The translations under genes and the position numbers were made by a program. The notes under the pieces are model-generated. The model did not search any database. It saw only the letters and a program-made list of their open reading frames with translations, and was not told where the DNA came from. A stretch of 64,000 nt of DNA from Amorphoplanes friuliensis DSM 7358. GTDB lineage: Bacteria; Actinomycetota; Actinomycetes; Mycobacteriales; Micromonosporaceae. How positions within the stretch are numbered: the stretch's first letter is position 1; the number at the start of each line of letters is the position of its first letter. This document shows positions 26,440-33,964 of the stretch, piece by piece. The DNA is taken from contig NC_022657.1 in assembly GCF_000494755.1 (NCBI RefSeq), positions 6,726,001 to 6,790,000 of the forward strand, in the 5' to 3' direction.

Positions 26440-26975
26440 CGTCGGATCCCTTTCTTTCGCCCAGAGGCAGCGGCCAGTGCAGCAGCCTGCATGCGAGCGC
26501 GCGTCCCCCCACGCCAGATATGGCAGATCGCCAGAGCGAGCGCATCGGCGGCATCCGCCGGCCGCGGCGGCGCATCCAGACCCAGCAACCGCGTGACCAT
26601 GCTGGTGACCTGCGCCTTGTCCGCCGTCCCGGACCCCGTCACCGCCGCCTTGACCTCACTCGGCGTGTAGGTCTGCACCGGCAACCCGGCCCGCGACCCC
26701 GCCAAAATGGCAATAGCACTCGCCTGCGCGGTCCCCATCACACTCCGCACATTGTGCTGACTGAAAACCCGCTCGACAGCAACACTGTCCGGCTTGTGCT
26801 CCGCAACAAGCTCCCCGAGCGACTTGTCCAGATGCAACAACCGCAACGCGATGTCCTCGTCCGGCTCCGAATAGACGACGTAGTAGCCGATCAGCTTCCC
26901 CGGCCGCCCCGGAACCCCCTCGACCACCCCGACCCCACACCGCGTCAACCCGGGATCGATCCCCAGCACCCGCAC
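26436..26975 (-). CDS. ruvC: Holliday junction resolvase RuvC
   Basis: A 179-residue endonuclease that cuts Holliday junctions. The first catalytic Asp is in VLGIDPGLTRCG. A catalytic Glu lies in VAVERVFSQHN, and the C-terminal Asp pair in PRPADAADALALA. The start GTG 26975 follows GGAGG with a seven-base spacer; longer upstream frames lie in the repeat-rich region. It is the first gene of ruvCAB, with a LexA-type box just upstream. Confidence 0.96.
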   Translation of the reverse strand: MRVLGIDPGLTRCGVGVVEGVPGRPGKLIGYYVVYSEPDEDIALRLLHLDKSLGELVAEHKPDSVAVERVFSQHNVRSVMGTAQASAIAILAGSRAGLPVQTYTPSEVKAAVTGSGTADKAQVTSMVTRLLGLDAPPRPADAADALALAICHIWRGGTRARMQAAALAAASGRKKGIRR

Positions 26976-26998
26976 AGAGGGGCCTCCGTTCCCGCGAC

Positions 26999-27014
26999 TC
27001 GGACGTGTGTTCGA
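26999..27014 (-). promoter_or_regulatory. LexA (SOS) box for ruvCAB
   Basis: On the minus strand it reads TCGAAC-ACAC-GTCCGA, matching the actinobacterial SOS box TCGAAC-N4-GTTCGA in 11 of 12 positions. It is 24 bp upstream of ruvC, near a TAGGGT sequence that could be the -10 element. DNA-damage induction is inferred. Confidence 0.65.
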
Positions 27015-27102
27015 CACCCTATTACCTGGCGTCGCGGTGGTCTCATCCGACACTCGCCCGGGTTCCGGCCGTCTACGGTCGATCCCTTCCTTGCCACGGT
27101 CC

Positions 27103-27199
27103 GTGCATGTCCCTGATCGTCGCTCCCGCGGAGACCGGGCCCGACCGGCCAATCGCCTGGCGGCTCATGAACAGCCGCCCGCACCCTGCCAGCTCCGTG
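27103..27199 (-). repeat. Long inverted repeat, left copy B
   Basis: The reverse complement of this 97-bp segment matches 29065-29162, with most bases identical by eye. Shared blocks include CTGGCAGGGTGCGGG, TTCATGAGCCGCCAGGCGAT and GGGAGCGACGATCAG. With copy C it brackets a 2-kb region holding the minisatellite and the sigma-region-2-like gene. Confidence 0.8.
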
Positions 27200-27282
27200 C
27201 ACGGAACAACCAACCCGCCACCCACCCAGCTGCTGCCAGCGAGCAGCGCGTGTGGGGGTAGCAGACGGCCTGGTGCTGGGAG

Positions 27283-27945
27283 GGAACAGCACTGCCGGGC
27301 CGGGAGCACCCCAGGGTGGGAGCAGTTCACGATCGGAGCACCTCGAGTCGAAGCACCTCCGGGAGGAAGCACCCCGGTGGGAGCACCCCGGGCCGAGGCG
27401 CCTCCCGGTGGGAGCACCTCCTGGTGGGAGCACCTCCCGGCGGGAGCAACTCCCGGCGGGAGCAACTCCCGGTGGAAGCACCTCCCGGCGGGAGCACCCC
27501 TTGCCAAAGCGCCTCCAGGTGGGAGCACCTCCCGGTGGGAGCACCCCTTGCCAAAGCGCCTCCAGGTGGGAGCACCTCCCGGCGGGAGCACCTCCCGGCG
27601 GGAGCACCTCCTGGTGGAAGCACCTCCCGCCGGCTGGGACGACCTGCACGAGCCCGGCAGCGGCCTTGACGAAGCCAGCGCGCAGAGCCTGCTCGAGGCC
27701 GCCCGGTGGAAGCACCTGCCGGCGGGAGCACCCCGGGTCGAAGCGCTCCTGGTGGGAGCACCTCCCTGGTGGGAGCACCCGGGCGGGAGCGCCTTCAGAT
27801 GGGAGCACCTCCAGTTCGAAGCACCCGGGTCGAAGCACTGGGTGGGAACACCTCGGGCGGGAGCTCCTCAAGGTCGGAGCACTGGGTAGAAGCGCCTTGG
27901 AGCGGGAGCACCTCGCAGCGGGAGCACCTCCAAGTCGGAGGGCTT
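27283..27945. repeat. 16-bp palindromic minisatellite
   Basis: A tandem array of about 660 bp. The best-kept part, 27407-27628, holds ten 16-bp units of the form GGYGGGAGCACCTCCC and two 31-bp variants that insert TTGCCAAAGCGCC. Each unit is GGGAG-CAC-CTCCC-GGY, so every CTCCC arm can pair with GGGAG on either side, giving alternative hairpins in tandem. Both flanks are degenerate, and a non-repeat stretch interrupts the array at about 27630-27705. Because 16 is not a multiple of three and the unit has no stop, all six frames stay open; I treat it as non-coding. Confidence 0.85.
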
Positions 27946-27975
27946 TGGGTGGGGCACGTCGGGGTGGAAGAGCTT

Positions 27976-27996
27976 GGGCTGGGACTTCGGGCTGGG
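27976..27996 (+). promoter_or_regulatory. G-quadruplex-type motif
   Basis: Four GGG tracts at 27976, 27981, 27989 and 27994 with loops of 2, 5 and 2 bases on the coding strand. The motif is about 80 bp upstream of the next gene, in a G-rich leader. Folding is predicted only from the pattern. Confidence 0.4.
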
Positions 27997-28077
27997 AAGC
28001 ACCTCGGGTGGGCGGTGGTCTTGGTGGATGGGTTGCGTGGGGGCGCGGGGGCGCCGACCATGGGGTGGGAGGTCACT

Positions 28078-29052
28078 GTGGCTTACCTGATTCCGCCGAT
28101 GGAGGACGAGCCGCCCGCCGACTTCATCGCGTTCGTTGCGGGGCGGCTGGGTGCGTTGCGCGACGAGGCGGCACGGCTGGTGGGCGGTGAACGCTTTGCG
28201 GCCGAGGTCTACATGGAAGTTCTGACCGACCTCGCCGGCCACTGGCGCCGCGTCTGCTGGCGCAGCCGGCTCAGCCACCGCGACGCCGCCACCGAATACC
28301 TCAACCGGCGTCTTCACACCCGCAGCCGCCAGTGGCGCGAGGACCAGATCTACCCGGTCGAGGTGACCGTCTCCCACCACGATCCCTGGTCGACACCGAT
28401 CGACGGCTCGCAAATCTCCCTCGACGAGATGACGGTCTCCCACCGTGGCCGCTCGTCGACACCGGACGACGGTGCGCGAATCTTTCTCGACCCGGAACCT
28501 CTGCGGCCGACGCCCGTCGAGACCGCACGCTACGCACGTCCCCGGACCGATCCGGCGCAACCACCAGGCCCGCCGCCGTCACACACTTCGGATCACCACA
28601 TCTCGACAGTTGTGCGAATGCCGGCCCCGGTGCAGCCCTCCGGCCCACCAACGCCATCGACGGCCGACCCCGCCGGGACCGTGGAAGCATCGCCGCAGGA
28701 ACGTTCCCTCACTCCGACCGCGTGGGGGCAAGCAAATCTGGTGGAGGCAGCGACAGCGCAGGGGCGGCAACATCCCGGGGAAGCGACGACGAGACGTCCC
28801 CTCACCGCGGCTGCGGCGGCTGCGCAGTGGCAGGGGCATTCGGTCAACGACGAGACTGTTGCGCAGCGGCTGGCACCGCTGTTGCCGTCAACGGCGAGGG
28901 CCGAGGTGCGGGTTGTGGCCGAAGCCGAGATCGCCTGGGTTCACGCCTACCGCCGCTACGTGTGGCGCCGCTACGCCCGGCTGGGCGGCACGTTTGTGCT
29001 GGTGCTCGGCTCTTTTGTCCAATTCATGTCGCAGGTCTCGGCACCGACCTGA
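28078..29052 (+). CDS. Sigma-region-2-like protein with disordered linker and C-terminal membrane segment
   Basis: I do not recognise a named family for this 324-residue protein. Residues about 12-75 look like ECF sigma region 2: FVAGRLGALRDEAARLVGG, then VLTDLAGHWRRV and YLNRRL, lining up with the sigma factor at 44574 in this window. No region 4 follows. Instead there are two 22-residue repeats starting VTVSH/MTVSH (66-nt tandem copies at 28363 and 28429), a Pro/Thr-rich stretch (about 140-260), a helical part with AEVRVVAEAEIAWVHAYRR, and a hydrophobic end (GGTFVLVLGSFVQFM). GTG 28078 has an ideal GGGAGG site five bases before it. It may be a membrane-held regulator. Confidence 0.65.
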   Translation: MAYLIPPMEDEPPADFIAFVAGRLGALRDEAARLVGGERFAAEVYMEVLTDLAGHWRRVCWRSRLSHRDAATEYLNRRLHTRSRQWREDQIYPVEVTVSHHDPWSTPIDGSQISLDEMTVSHRGRSSTPDDGARIFLDPEPLRPTPVETARYARPRTDPAQPPGPPPSHTSDHHISTVVRMPAPVQPSGPPTPSTADPAGTVEASPQERSLTPTAWGQANLVEAATAQGRQHPGEATTRRPLTAAAAAAQWQGHSVNDETVAQRLAPLLPSTARAEVRVVAEAEIAWVHAYRRYVWRRYARLGGTFVLVLGSFVQFMSQVSAPT

Positions 29053-29064
29053 GGTTTGCCCCGA

Positions 29065-29162
29065 GCACGGACCTGGCAGGGTGCGGGTGGCCGTTCATGA
29101 GCCGCCAGGCGATTGGCCGCCCGCGCCCGGTCTCGGCGGGAGCGACGATCAGAACCATGCAA
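29065..29162 (+). repeat. Long inverted repeat, right copy C
   Basis: Inverted partner of 27103-27199. It contains GCGGGTGGCC and GGCCGCCCGC, near-perfect arms that could form a hairpin. From about 29132 to 29175 it also matches the core of the 68-bp dispersed repeat (copies at 13696 and 31754), including GGCACGACAT. Confidence 0.8.
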
Positions 29163-29204
29163 CCAGGCACGACATGCCCTGGATCTTGATCTCGGAAGAC
29201 AGAA

Positions 29205-29234
29205 AACCGCCCGGCCCACACGGACCGGGCGGTT
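29205..29234 (-). terminator. Terminator of yebC
   Basis: 10-bp stem AACCGCCCGG/CCGGGCGGTT with a 10-nt loop, twelve bases past the yebC stop. On the minus strand it is followed by TTTTCTGTCTTC. Confidence 0.85.
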
Positions 29235-29246
29235 CTCAAGGATGGA

Positions 29247-30002
29247 TCACGCGTCGATGGCCGCGAGGATTTCGTCGCTGATGTCGGCATTGGCGAAGAT
29301 GTTCTGGACGTCGTCGCAGTCCTCGAGGACGTCGATGAGCTTGAGGACCTTGCGGGCCGCTTCTTCGTCGACCGGGACGGTCATGCTCGGGACCAGGGAG
29401 GACTCGGCCGAGTCGTAGTCGAGGCCGGCGTCCTGCAGGGCCGTGCGGACCGCGACCAGGTCGGTGGGCTCGCTGACGATCTCGAAGGCTTCGCCGAGGT
29501 CGTTGATCTCTTCGGCGCCGGCGTCGAGGACGGCCAGCATGAGGTCGTCCTCGCTGACGCCGTCGCTCTTGGGGACGATGATGACGCCCTTGCGGTTGAA
29601 GAGGTACGAGACCGAGCCGGCGTCGGCGAACGTGCCGCCGTTGCGGGTCAGGGCGGTGCGGACCTCGGTCGCCGCGCGGTTGCGGTTGTCGGTGAGGCAC
29701 TCGATGAGGAGGGCGACGCCGTTGGGGCCGTAGCCCTCGTACATGATCGTCTGCCAGTCGGCGCCGCCGGCTTCGAGGCCGGAGCCGCGCTTGACGGCGT
29801 TGGCGATGTTGTCGTTGGGGACGGAGCTCTTCTTCGCCTTCTGGATGGCGTCGTAGAGGGTGGGGTTACCGGTGGGGTCCCCGCCGCCGATGCGCGCCGC
29901 GACCTCGACGTTCTTGATCAGCTTGGCGAACATCTTGCCGCGCTTGGCGTCGATGACGGCCTTCTTGTGCTTGGTCGTCGCCCACTTGGAGTGGCCGGAC
30001 AT
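29247..30002 (-). CDS. yebC: YebC/PmpR-family protein
   Basis: A 251-residue protein of the YebC/TACO1 family. It begins MSGHSKWATTKHKK and has the conserved YEGYGPNGVALLIE and FNRKGVI segments. Long thought to be DNA-binding regulators, members have more recently been linked to translation of proline-rich stretches. It lies between ruvC and pdxT, as in mycobacteria, but is separated from ruvC by the repeat island. Confidence 0.95.
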   Translation of the reverse strand: MSGHSKWATTKHKKAVIDAKRGKMFAKLIKNVEVAARIGGGDPTGNPTLYDAIQKAKKSSVPNDNIANAVKRGSGLEAGGADWQTIMYEGYGPNGVALLIECLTDNRNRAATEVRTALTRNGGTFADAGSVSYLFNRKGVIIVPKSDGVSEDDLMLAVLDAGAEEINDLGEAFEIVSEPTDLVAVRTALQDAGLDYDSAESSLVPSMTVPVDEEAARKVLKLIDVLEDCDDVQNIFANADISDEILAAIDA

Positions 30003-30026
30003 GCTTCAACCTCCGTGTTGACCGCT

Positions 30027-30644
30027 TTATCGAGCGTCGTCTGCGGCCCGGCGGACCAGCTCGACGAAGTACCGGTGGACGCGGAGGTCGCCGGTGAGCT
30101 CCGGGTGGAAAGCCGTGGCGAGCAGGTTCCCCTGCCGGACGGCGACAATCCTACCGGCGGCGGGTCCCGACGTGACGCGGCCCATGACCTGCACGTCGTC
30201 GCCGACCTCCTCGACCCACGGGGCGCGGATGAAGACGGCGTGGAAATCGTCGCCGGGAATGTCCTCGATCTGGACGTCGGCCTCGAACGAGTCGACCTGC
30301 CGGCCGAACGCGTTGCGCCGGACGGTCATGTCGATGCCGGCGAAGGACTCCTGGTCGGGGCGTCCGTCGAGGACCGTCCCGGCCAGCATGATCATGCCGG
30401 CGCAGGAGCCGTAGACGGGCAGGCCTCCGGCGATGCGTTTGCGGATCGGCTCGAGCAGGCCGAACGTGATGGCCAGGTTGCTCATGGTGGTCGACTCGCC
30501 GCCGGGGATGACAAGCGCGTCGACGGCGTCGAGCTCCTCGGGCCGGCGGATCGGCCGGGCCACGGCGTCACTCTCCGCGAGCGCGCCGAGGTGTTCCCGG
30601 ACGTCGCCCTGCAACGCGAGCACGCCGATGACGGGATCTTTCAC
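30027..30644 (-). CDS. pdxT: Pyridoxal 5'-phosphate synthase glutaminase subunit PdxT
   Basis: A 205-residue class I glutaminase that supplies ammonia to PdxS for vitamin B6 synthesis. It begins near VIGVLALQGDVREH and has the nucleophile Cys in YGSCAGMI, the GGESTT motif and the His/Glu pair in ATAFHPEL. It is 72 bp downstream of pdxS, with a hairpin between. Confidence 0.96.
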   Translation of the reverse strand: MKDPVIGVLALQGDVREHLGALAESDAVARPIRRPEELDAVDALVIPGGESTTMSNLAITFGLLEPIRKRIAGGLPVYGSCAGMIMLAGTVLDGRPDQESFAGIDMTVRRNAFGRQVDSFEADVQIEDIPGDDFHAVFIRAPWVEEVGDDVQVMGRVTSGPAAGRIVAVRQGNLLATAFHPELTGDLRVHRYFVELVRRAADDAR

Positions 30645-30675
30645 GGTTTCTCACCTTACGGTCCGGCATGGCAAC

Positions 30676-30704
30676 GGCCCGGGCGCCTCACGAGGGCCCG
30701 GGCC
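30676..30704 (-). other. Hairpin between pdxS and pdxT
   Basis: 9-bp stem GGCCCGGGC/GCCCGGGCC with an 11-nt loop, 13 bases after the pdxS stop and without a T-run. It may lower pdxT expression relative to pdxS or stabilise the upstream mRNA. Confidence 0.5.
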
Positions 30705-30716
30705 GCGGTGAACGGA

Positions 30717-31613
30717 TTACCAGCCGCGCTCGGCGAGGCGGTGCGGCTGCGGGATCTCGTCGACGTTGATGCCGACCATGGCCTCGCCGAGACCACGCGA
30801 GACCTTGGCGATGACGTCGGGGTCGTCGTGGAAGGTGACGGCCTTGACGATCGCGGCGGCGCGCTGGGCAGGGTTGCCGGACTTGAAGATGCCGGAACCG
30901 ACGAACACACCCTCGGCGCCGAGCTGCATCATCATCGCGGCGTCGGCGGGGGTGGCGATACCGCCTGCGGTGAAGGTGACGACCGGCAGCTTGCCGGCCG
31001 CGGCGACCTCCTTGACCAGGTCGTACGGCGCCTGCAGCTCCTTGGCCGCGACGAACAGCTCGTCCTCGGGCAGCGACGTGAGCCGGCGGATCTCGCCGCG
31101 GATGGTGCGCATGTGCGTGGTCGCGTTGGAGACGTCGCCGGTGCCGGCCTCACCCTTCGAGCGGATCATGGCCGCGCCCTCGGTGATGCGGCGCAGGGCC
31201 TCGCCGAGGTTGGTCGCACCGCAGACGAAGGGCACGGTGAAGGCCCACTTGTCGATGTGGTTGGCGTAGTCGGCCGGGGTCAGGACCTCGGACTCGTCGA
31301 CGTAGTCGACACCGAGCGACTGCAGCACCTGGGCCTCGACGAAGTGGCCGATGCGGGCCTTGGCCATGACGGGGATCGAGACGGCCGCGATGATGCCGTC
31401 GATCATGTCGGGGTCGCTCATCCGGGAGACGCCACCCTGCGCGCGGATGTCGGCGGGGACACGCTCGAGTGCCATGACCGCGACAGCTCCGGCGTCCTCC
31501 GCGATCTTGGCCTGGTCGGGCGTGACCACATCCATGATCACACCGCCTTTGAGCATCTCGGCCATTCCACGCTTGACGCGTGCGGTCCCGGTGACAGAGG
31601 TGGGGCTGGACAC
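30717..31613 (-). CDS. pdxS: Pyridoxal 5'-phosphate synthase subunit PdxS
   Basis: A 298-residue TIM-barrel enzyme that builds PLP from ribose 5-phosphate, glyceraldehyde 3-phosphate and ammonia from PdxT. It has KRGMAEMLKGGVIMDVV with the first active-site Asp, the segment VMALERVPADIRAQGGVSRM and the second active-site Lys region PVMAKARIGHFVEAQ. It is about as long as other PdxS proteins. Confidence 0.97.
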   Translation of the reverse strand: MSSPTSVTGTARVKRGMAEMLKGGVIMDVVTPDQAKIAEDAGAVAVMALERVPADIRAQGGVSRMSDPDMIDGIIAAVSIPVMAKARIGHFVEAQVLQSLGVDYVDESEVLTPADYANHIDKWAFTVPFVCGATNLGEALRRITEGAAMIRSKGEAGTGDVSNATTHMRTIRGEIRRLTSLPEDELFVAAKELQAPYDLVKEVAAAGKLPVVTFTAGGIATPADAAMMMQLGAEGVFVGSGIFKSGNPAQRAAAIVKAVTFHDDPDVIAKVSRGLGEAMVGINVDEIPQPHRLAERGW

Positions 31614-31753
31614 GATGACTCCTCAGGGTGATGGGCTCGGGGGAATTTTAGGCGGGGAGAAGGGTGCCGCCGATGGCCAATCGACCCCAGGGTGGACTGC
31701 TTGTTCCCCTTCAACCGGCCATCCGGTCAGGAACAGGACGAAAGATCAGCTTC

Positions 31754-31821
31754 ATGTCGTAGCTGGGTGGGTGGTGCTGACCGTCGCTCCCGCCGATTGC
31801 CGGCTGCGTGCGTACTCACCC
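31754..31821 (-). repeat. Dispersed 68-bp repeat, copy D
   Basis: Reverse complement of this segment aligns end to end with 13696-13763, with an unbroken identical block of more than 35 bp in the middle. It lies in the 260-bp gap upstream of pdxS, next to the fliQ terminator. Confidence 0.75.
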
Positions 31822-31834
31822 TGGGACAAACAAA

Positions 31835-31859
31835 AGGCCGCCCCCTGAAGGGGCGGCCT
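31835..31859 (-). terminator. Terminator of fliQ
   Basis: Perfect 10-bp stem AGGCCGCCCC/GGGGCGGCCT with a 5-nt loop, 14 bases past the fliQ stop. On the minus strand it runs into a T-rich TTTGTTTG. Confidence 0.85.
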
Positions 31860-31873
31860 CGGTAGAACCATGC

Positions 31874-32143
31874 TCAGGCGAGCAGCGACGGGATGTTCTC
31901 GAAGAGCTGCGTCGTGTACGTGACCATCTCGTGCAGCATCCAGTTACCCGAGAACAGGATCGCCGCGCCGACGCCCACGGCCTTCGGGACGAAGGACAGC
32001 GTCGCCTCCTGGATCTGGGTGACGGACTGGAACAGCGAGATCGCAAAGCCGATCAGCAGCGCCGTGATCAGCACCGGGGCACACATCTTGGCGGAGATGG
32101 TCATCGCCTGCAGGCCCAGCTCGACAATCTTCGTGTCCGTCAT
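31874..32143 (-). CDS. fliQ: Flagellar export apparatus protein FliQ (solitary copy)
   Basis: An 89-residue membrane protein, the exact usual length of FliQ, part of the flagellar type III export gate with FliP and FliR. It has two hydrophobic helices (about 16-38 and 50-70) and the family core FQSVTQIQEATLSFVPK. ATG 32143 starts MTDTKIVELG. Its own terminator follows. No other flagellar gene is in the window: the neighbours are pdxS and the inositol-lipid genes. It suits a lineage with motile spores, but an isolated position is odd. Confidence 0.9.
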   Translation of the reverse strand: MTDTKIVELGLQAMTISAKMCAPVLITALLIGFAISLFQSVTQIQEATLSFVPKAVGVGAAILFSGNWMLHEMVTYTTQLFENIPSLLA

Positions 32144-32228
32144 GCCATCCTCTTCGGGCCCCGCACAAACCCTGGGAGTGCACAACGGGCGCGCCACGGT
32201 TGCCGTTCGGTTCAGGCCGGCGGAACCC

Positions 32229-32762
32229 TCAAGTCGAGGCTTGGGCCGGGACCGGCGGCTCCGGCGCCGGGCGCTGCGCCACCGCCAGCGGCTCCCGCAG
32301 CGTCGGGTCGACGATCTCGAAGTAGCGGGGTCGTTCGTAACCGCGGGCCATGCGCAGGAGGCGGACCAGCGGGCGCCGGCGGGCGGTCAGGGCGTCGCGG
32401 ACCAGGTCGGTGTGCACCTGCCGGGCCAGCGCGACGCGGCGGCTCGTGGCCACCAGCGTGCGGGTCGCGGCCTCCGCCGGGTTGAGGTGCACCGCCTGGA
32501 GCTGGCGGGTCAGGTCGTTCTCGGCGATCTCCCGCTCGTCCTGCTCGGCGTCGAGGGCCAGCCGGGCCGACGCGTAGAGCTCGACGAACCCGGTGTCCTC
32601 CGCGACGACCGCCGCGGCTGCCGCCCGGCGCAGGAGGTGGGCGTCCAGGGCCCGGCCGGCCGAGGCCGCGCGGACGTGGACCCGCTCGACCCGGTGGGAC
32701 GTCCAGGCCAGGTACGCCGACAGCACAGCCGCCACCGCAAGCGCTATCAGGACCCACCTCAT
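32229..32762 (-). CDS. Membrane-anchored protein of unknown function next to pimA
   Basis: A 177-residue protein with an N-terminal membrane helix (about 2-18) followed by a largely helical, Arg/Ala-rich cytoplasmic or peripheral domain with no cysteine. ATG 32762 begins MRWVLIALAVAAVL. Its place just after pimA matches M. tuberculosis Rv2609c, a membrane protein that I recall as carrying an additional NUDIX part; no NUDIX box is visible here. Function unknown; a role near phosphatidylinositol mannoside synthesis is inferred from position only. Confidence 0.7.
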   Translation of the reverse strand: MRWVLIALAVAAVLSAYLAWTSHRVERVHVRAASAGRALDAHLLRRAAAAAVVAEDTGFVELYASARLALDAEQDEREIAENDLTRQLQAVHLNPAEAATRTLVATSRRVALARQVHTDLVRDALTARRRPLVRLLRMARGYERPRYFEIVDPTLREPLAVAQRPAPEPPVPAQAST

Positions 32763-32796
32763 GCGGGGGATCGTAGTGCGGTTCTGTGTCGGAGAG

Positions 32797-33951
32797 TCAC
32801 GTCCCGGAGCGTGGTTCGGCCCACTCTTCGTCAAATACGCGACCGTCCGTGGCCTCGATGGCCGTGGCATACACCTCGAGTACACGCTTGGCTACGCTGG
32901 GCCAATCAAACGCCTGGACGGCCACCCGGGCGCAGGCTGCCAGCTCCGCCCGCCGCCGCGGGTCGTCGAGGAGTTCGCCGAGCAGCCCGGTCAATGCCCC
33001 GGCGTCGCCGGTCGGGAAGAGCGCTCCGGCCCGGCCACCGTCGAGGACACGGCGGAAGGCGTCCAGGTCACTCGCTGCGATCGCCGCACCGGCCGCCATC
33101 GCCTCGGTGAGGATCATGCCGAAGCTCTCGCCGCCGGTGTTCGGCGCCACGTAGATGTCGACGCTGCGCAGCATCCTTGCCTTGTCGGCCTCGCTGACCA
33201 GCCCCAGGAACTCGACCCGGTCGTGCAGCTCTTTCGGGATGTCGTCGTAGAGGTCGGACCGGTCGCCGGGGCCGGCCACCAGCAGGCGCAGGCCGGGGCG
33301 TTCGCGGGCGAGCGTGACAAACGCGGTCCGCAGCAGCTCGAAGCCCTTGCGGGACTCGGTGAAGCGGCCCAGGAAGCCCAGCGTCCCGCCCTCACCCGGC
33401 CGGCCCGGCAGCGCCTCCGCGTGCGAGAACTTGGCCACCGCGACACCGTTCGGGATCTCGACCGCTCCCCCGCCCAGATGCTCGACCTGCACCTTGCGGG
33501 CCAGCTCACTGACGGCGATGCGGGCGGTGATCTTCTCGACGACCAGCTGCAGGAGTCCCCCGGCCGCCGACAGGGCCCGGGACCGGATCATCGCGGTGTG
33601 GAAGGTGGCCACCACCGGCCCGCGCGCGGAGAGCACCGCCAGCAGCGACAGGCTCAGCGTGAGCGGCTCGTGGACGTGCAGGACGTCGAACTTGCCGCGG
33701 GCCAGCCAGCGCCGCACCCGCGCGGTGGAGATCGGGCCGAACGCGATCCGGGCGACCGACCCGTTGTACGGCAGCGGCACCGCGCGCCCGGCCGCCACGA
33801 CGTACGGCGGGAGCTCGGAGTCCTCGTCGGCGGGGGCCAGCACGCTGACCTCGTGGCCGAGCCCGATCAGCGCCTCGGCGAGGTCGACGATGTGGTTCTG
33901 GACGCCGCCGGGCACGTCGAACGAGTACGGCGAGACGATCCCGATCCGCAC
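32797..33951 (-). CDS. pimA: Phosphatidyl-myo-inositol mannosyltransferase
   Basis: A GT4 glycosyltransferase of 384 residues that adds the first mannose to phosphatidylinositol using GDP-mannose. It has the N-terminal SPYSFDVPGGVQNH loop, HVHEPLTLSLS, and the C-terminal nucleotide-sugar site NTGGESFGMILTEAMAAG. The start GTG 33951 gives VRIGIVSPYS. It follows the acyltransferase gene by 13 bp, as in the conserved pgsA-acyltransferase-pimA operon. Confidence 0.94.
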   Translation of the reverse strand: MRIGIVSPYSFDVPGGVQNHIVDLAEALIGLGHEVSVLAPADEDSELPPYVVAAGRAVPLPYNGSVARIAFGPISTARVRRWLARGKFDVLHVHEPLTLSLSLLAVLSARGPVVATFHTAMIRSRALSAAGGLLQLVVEKITARIAVSELARKVQVEHLGGGAVEIPNGVAVAKFSHAEALPGRPGEGGTLGFLGRFTESRKGFELLRTAFVTLARERPGLRLLVAGPGDRSDLYDDIPKELHDRVEFLGLVSEADKARMLRSVDIYVAPNTGGESFGMILTEAMAAGAAIAASDLDAFRRVLDGGRAGALFPTGDAGALTGLLGELLDDPRRRAELAACARVAVQAFDWPSVAKRVLEVYATAIEATDGRVFDEEWAEPRSGT

Positions 33952-33964
33952 GCCGGCCCCGCCC

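Noticed and set aside
27283..27945. CRISPR array
   Set aside because: Units are 16 bp and directly adjacent, with no unique spacers and no cas genes.
26945..28190. Several open frames on both strands across the minisatellite
   Set aside because: All six frames are open only because the 16-bp unit has no stop. Translations are the same short repeat in shifted order, with no convincing start or domain.
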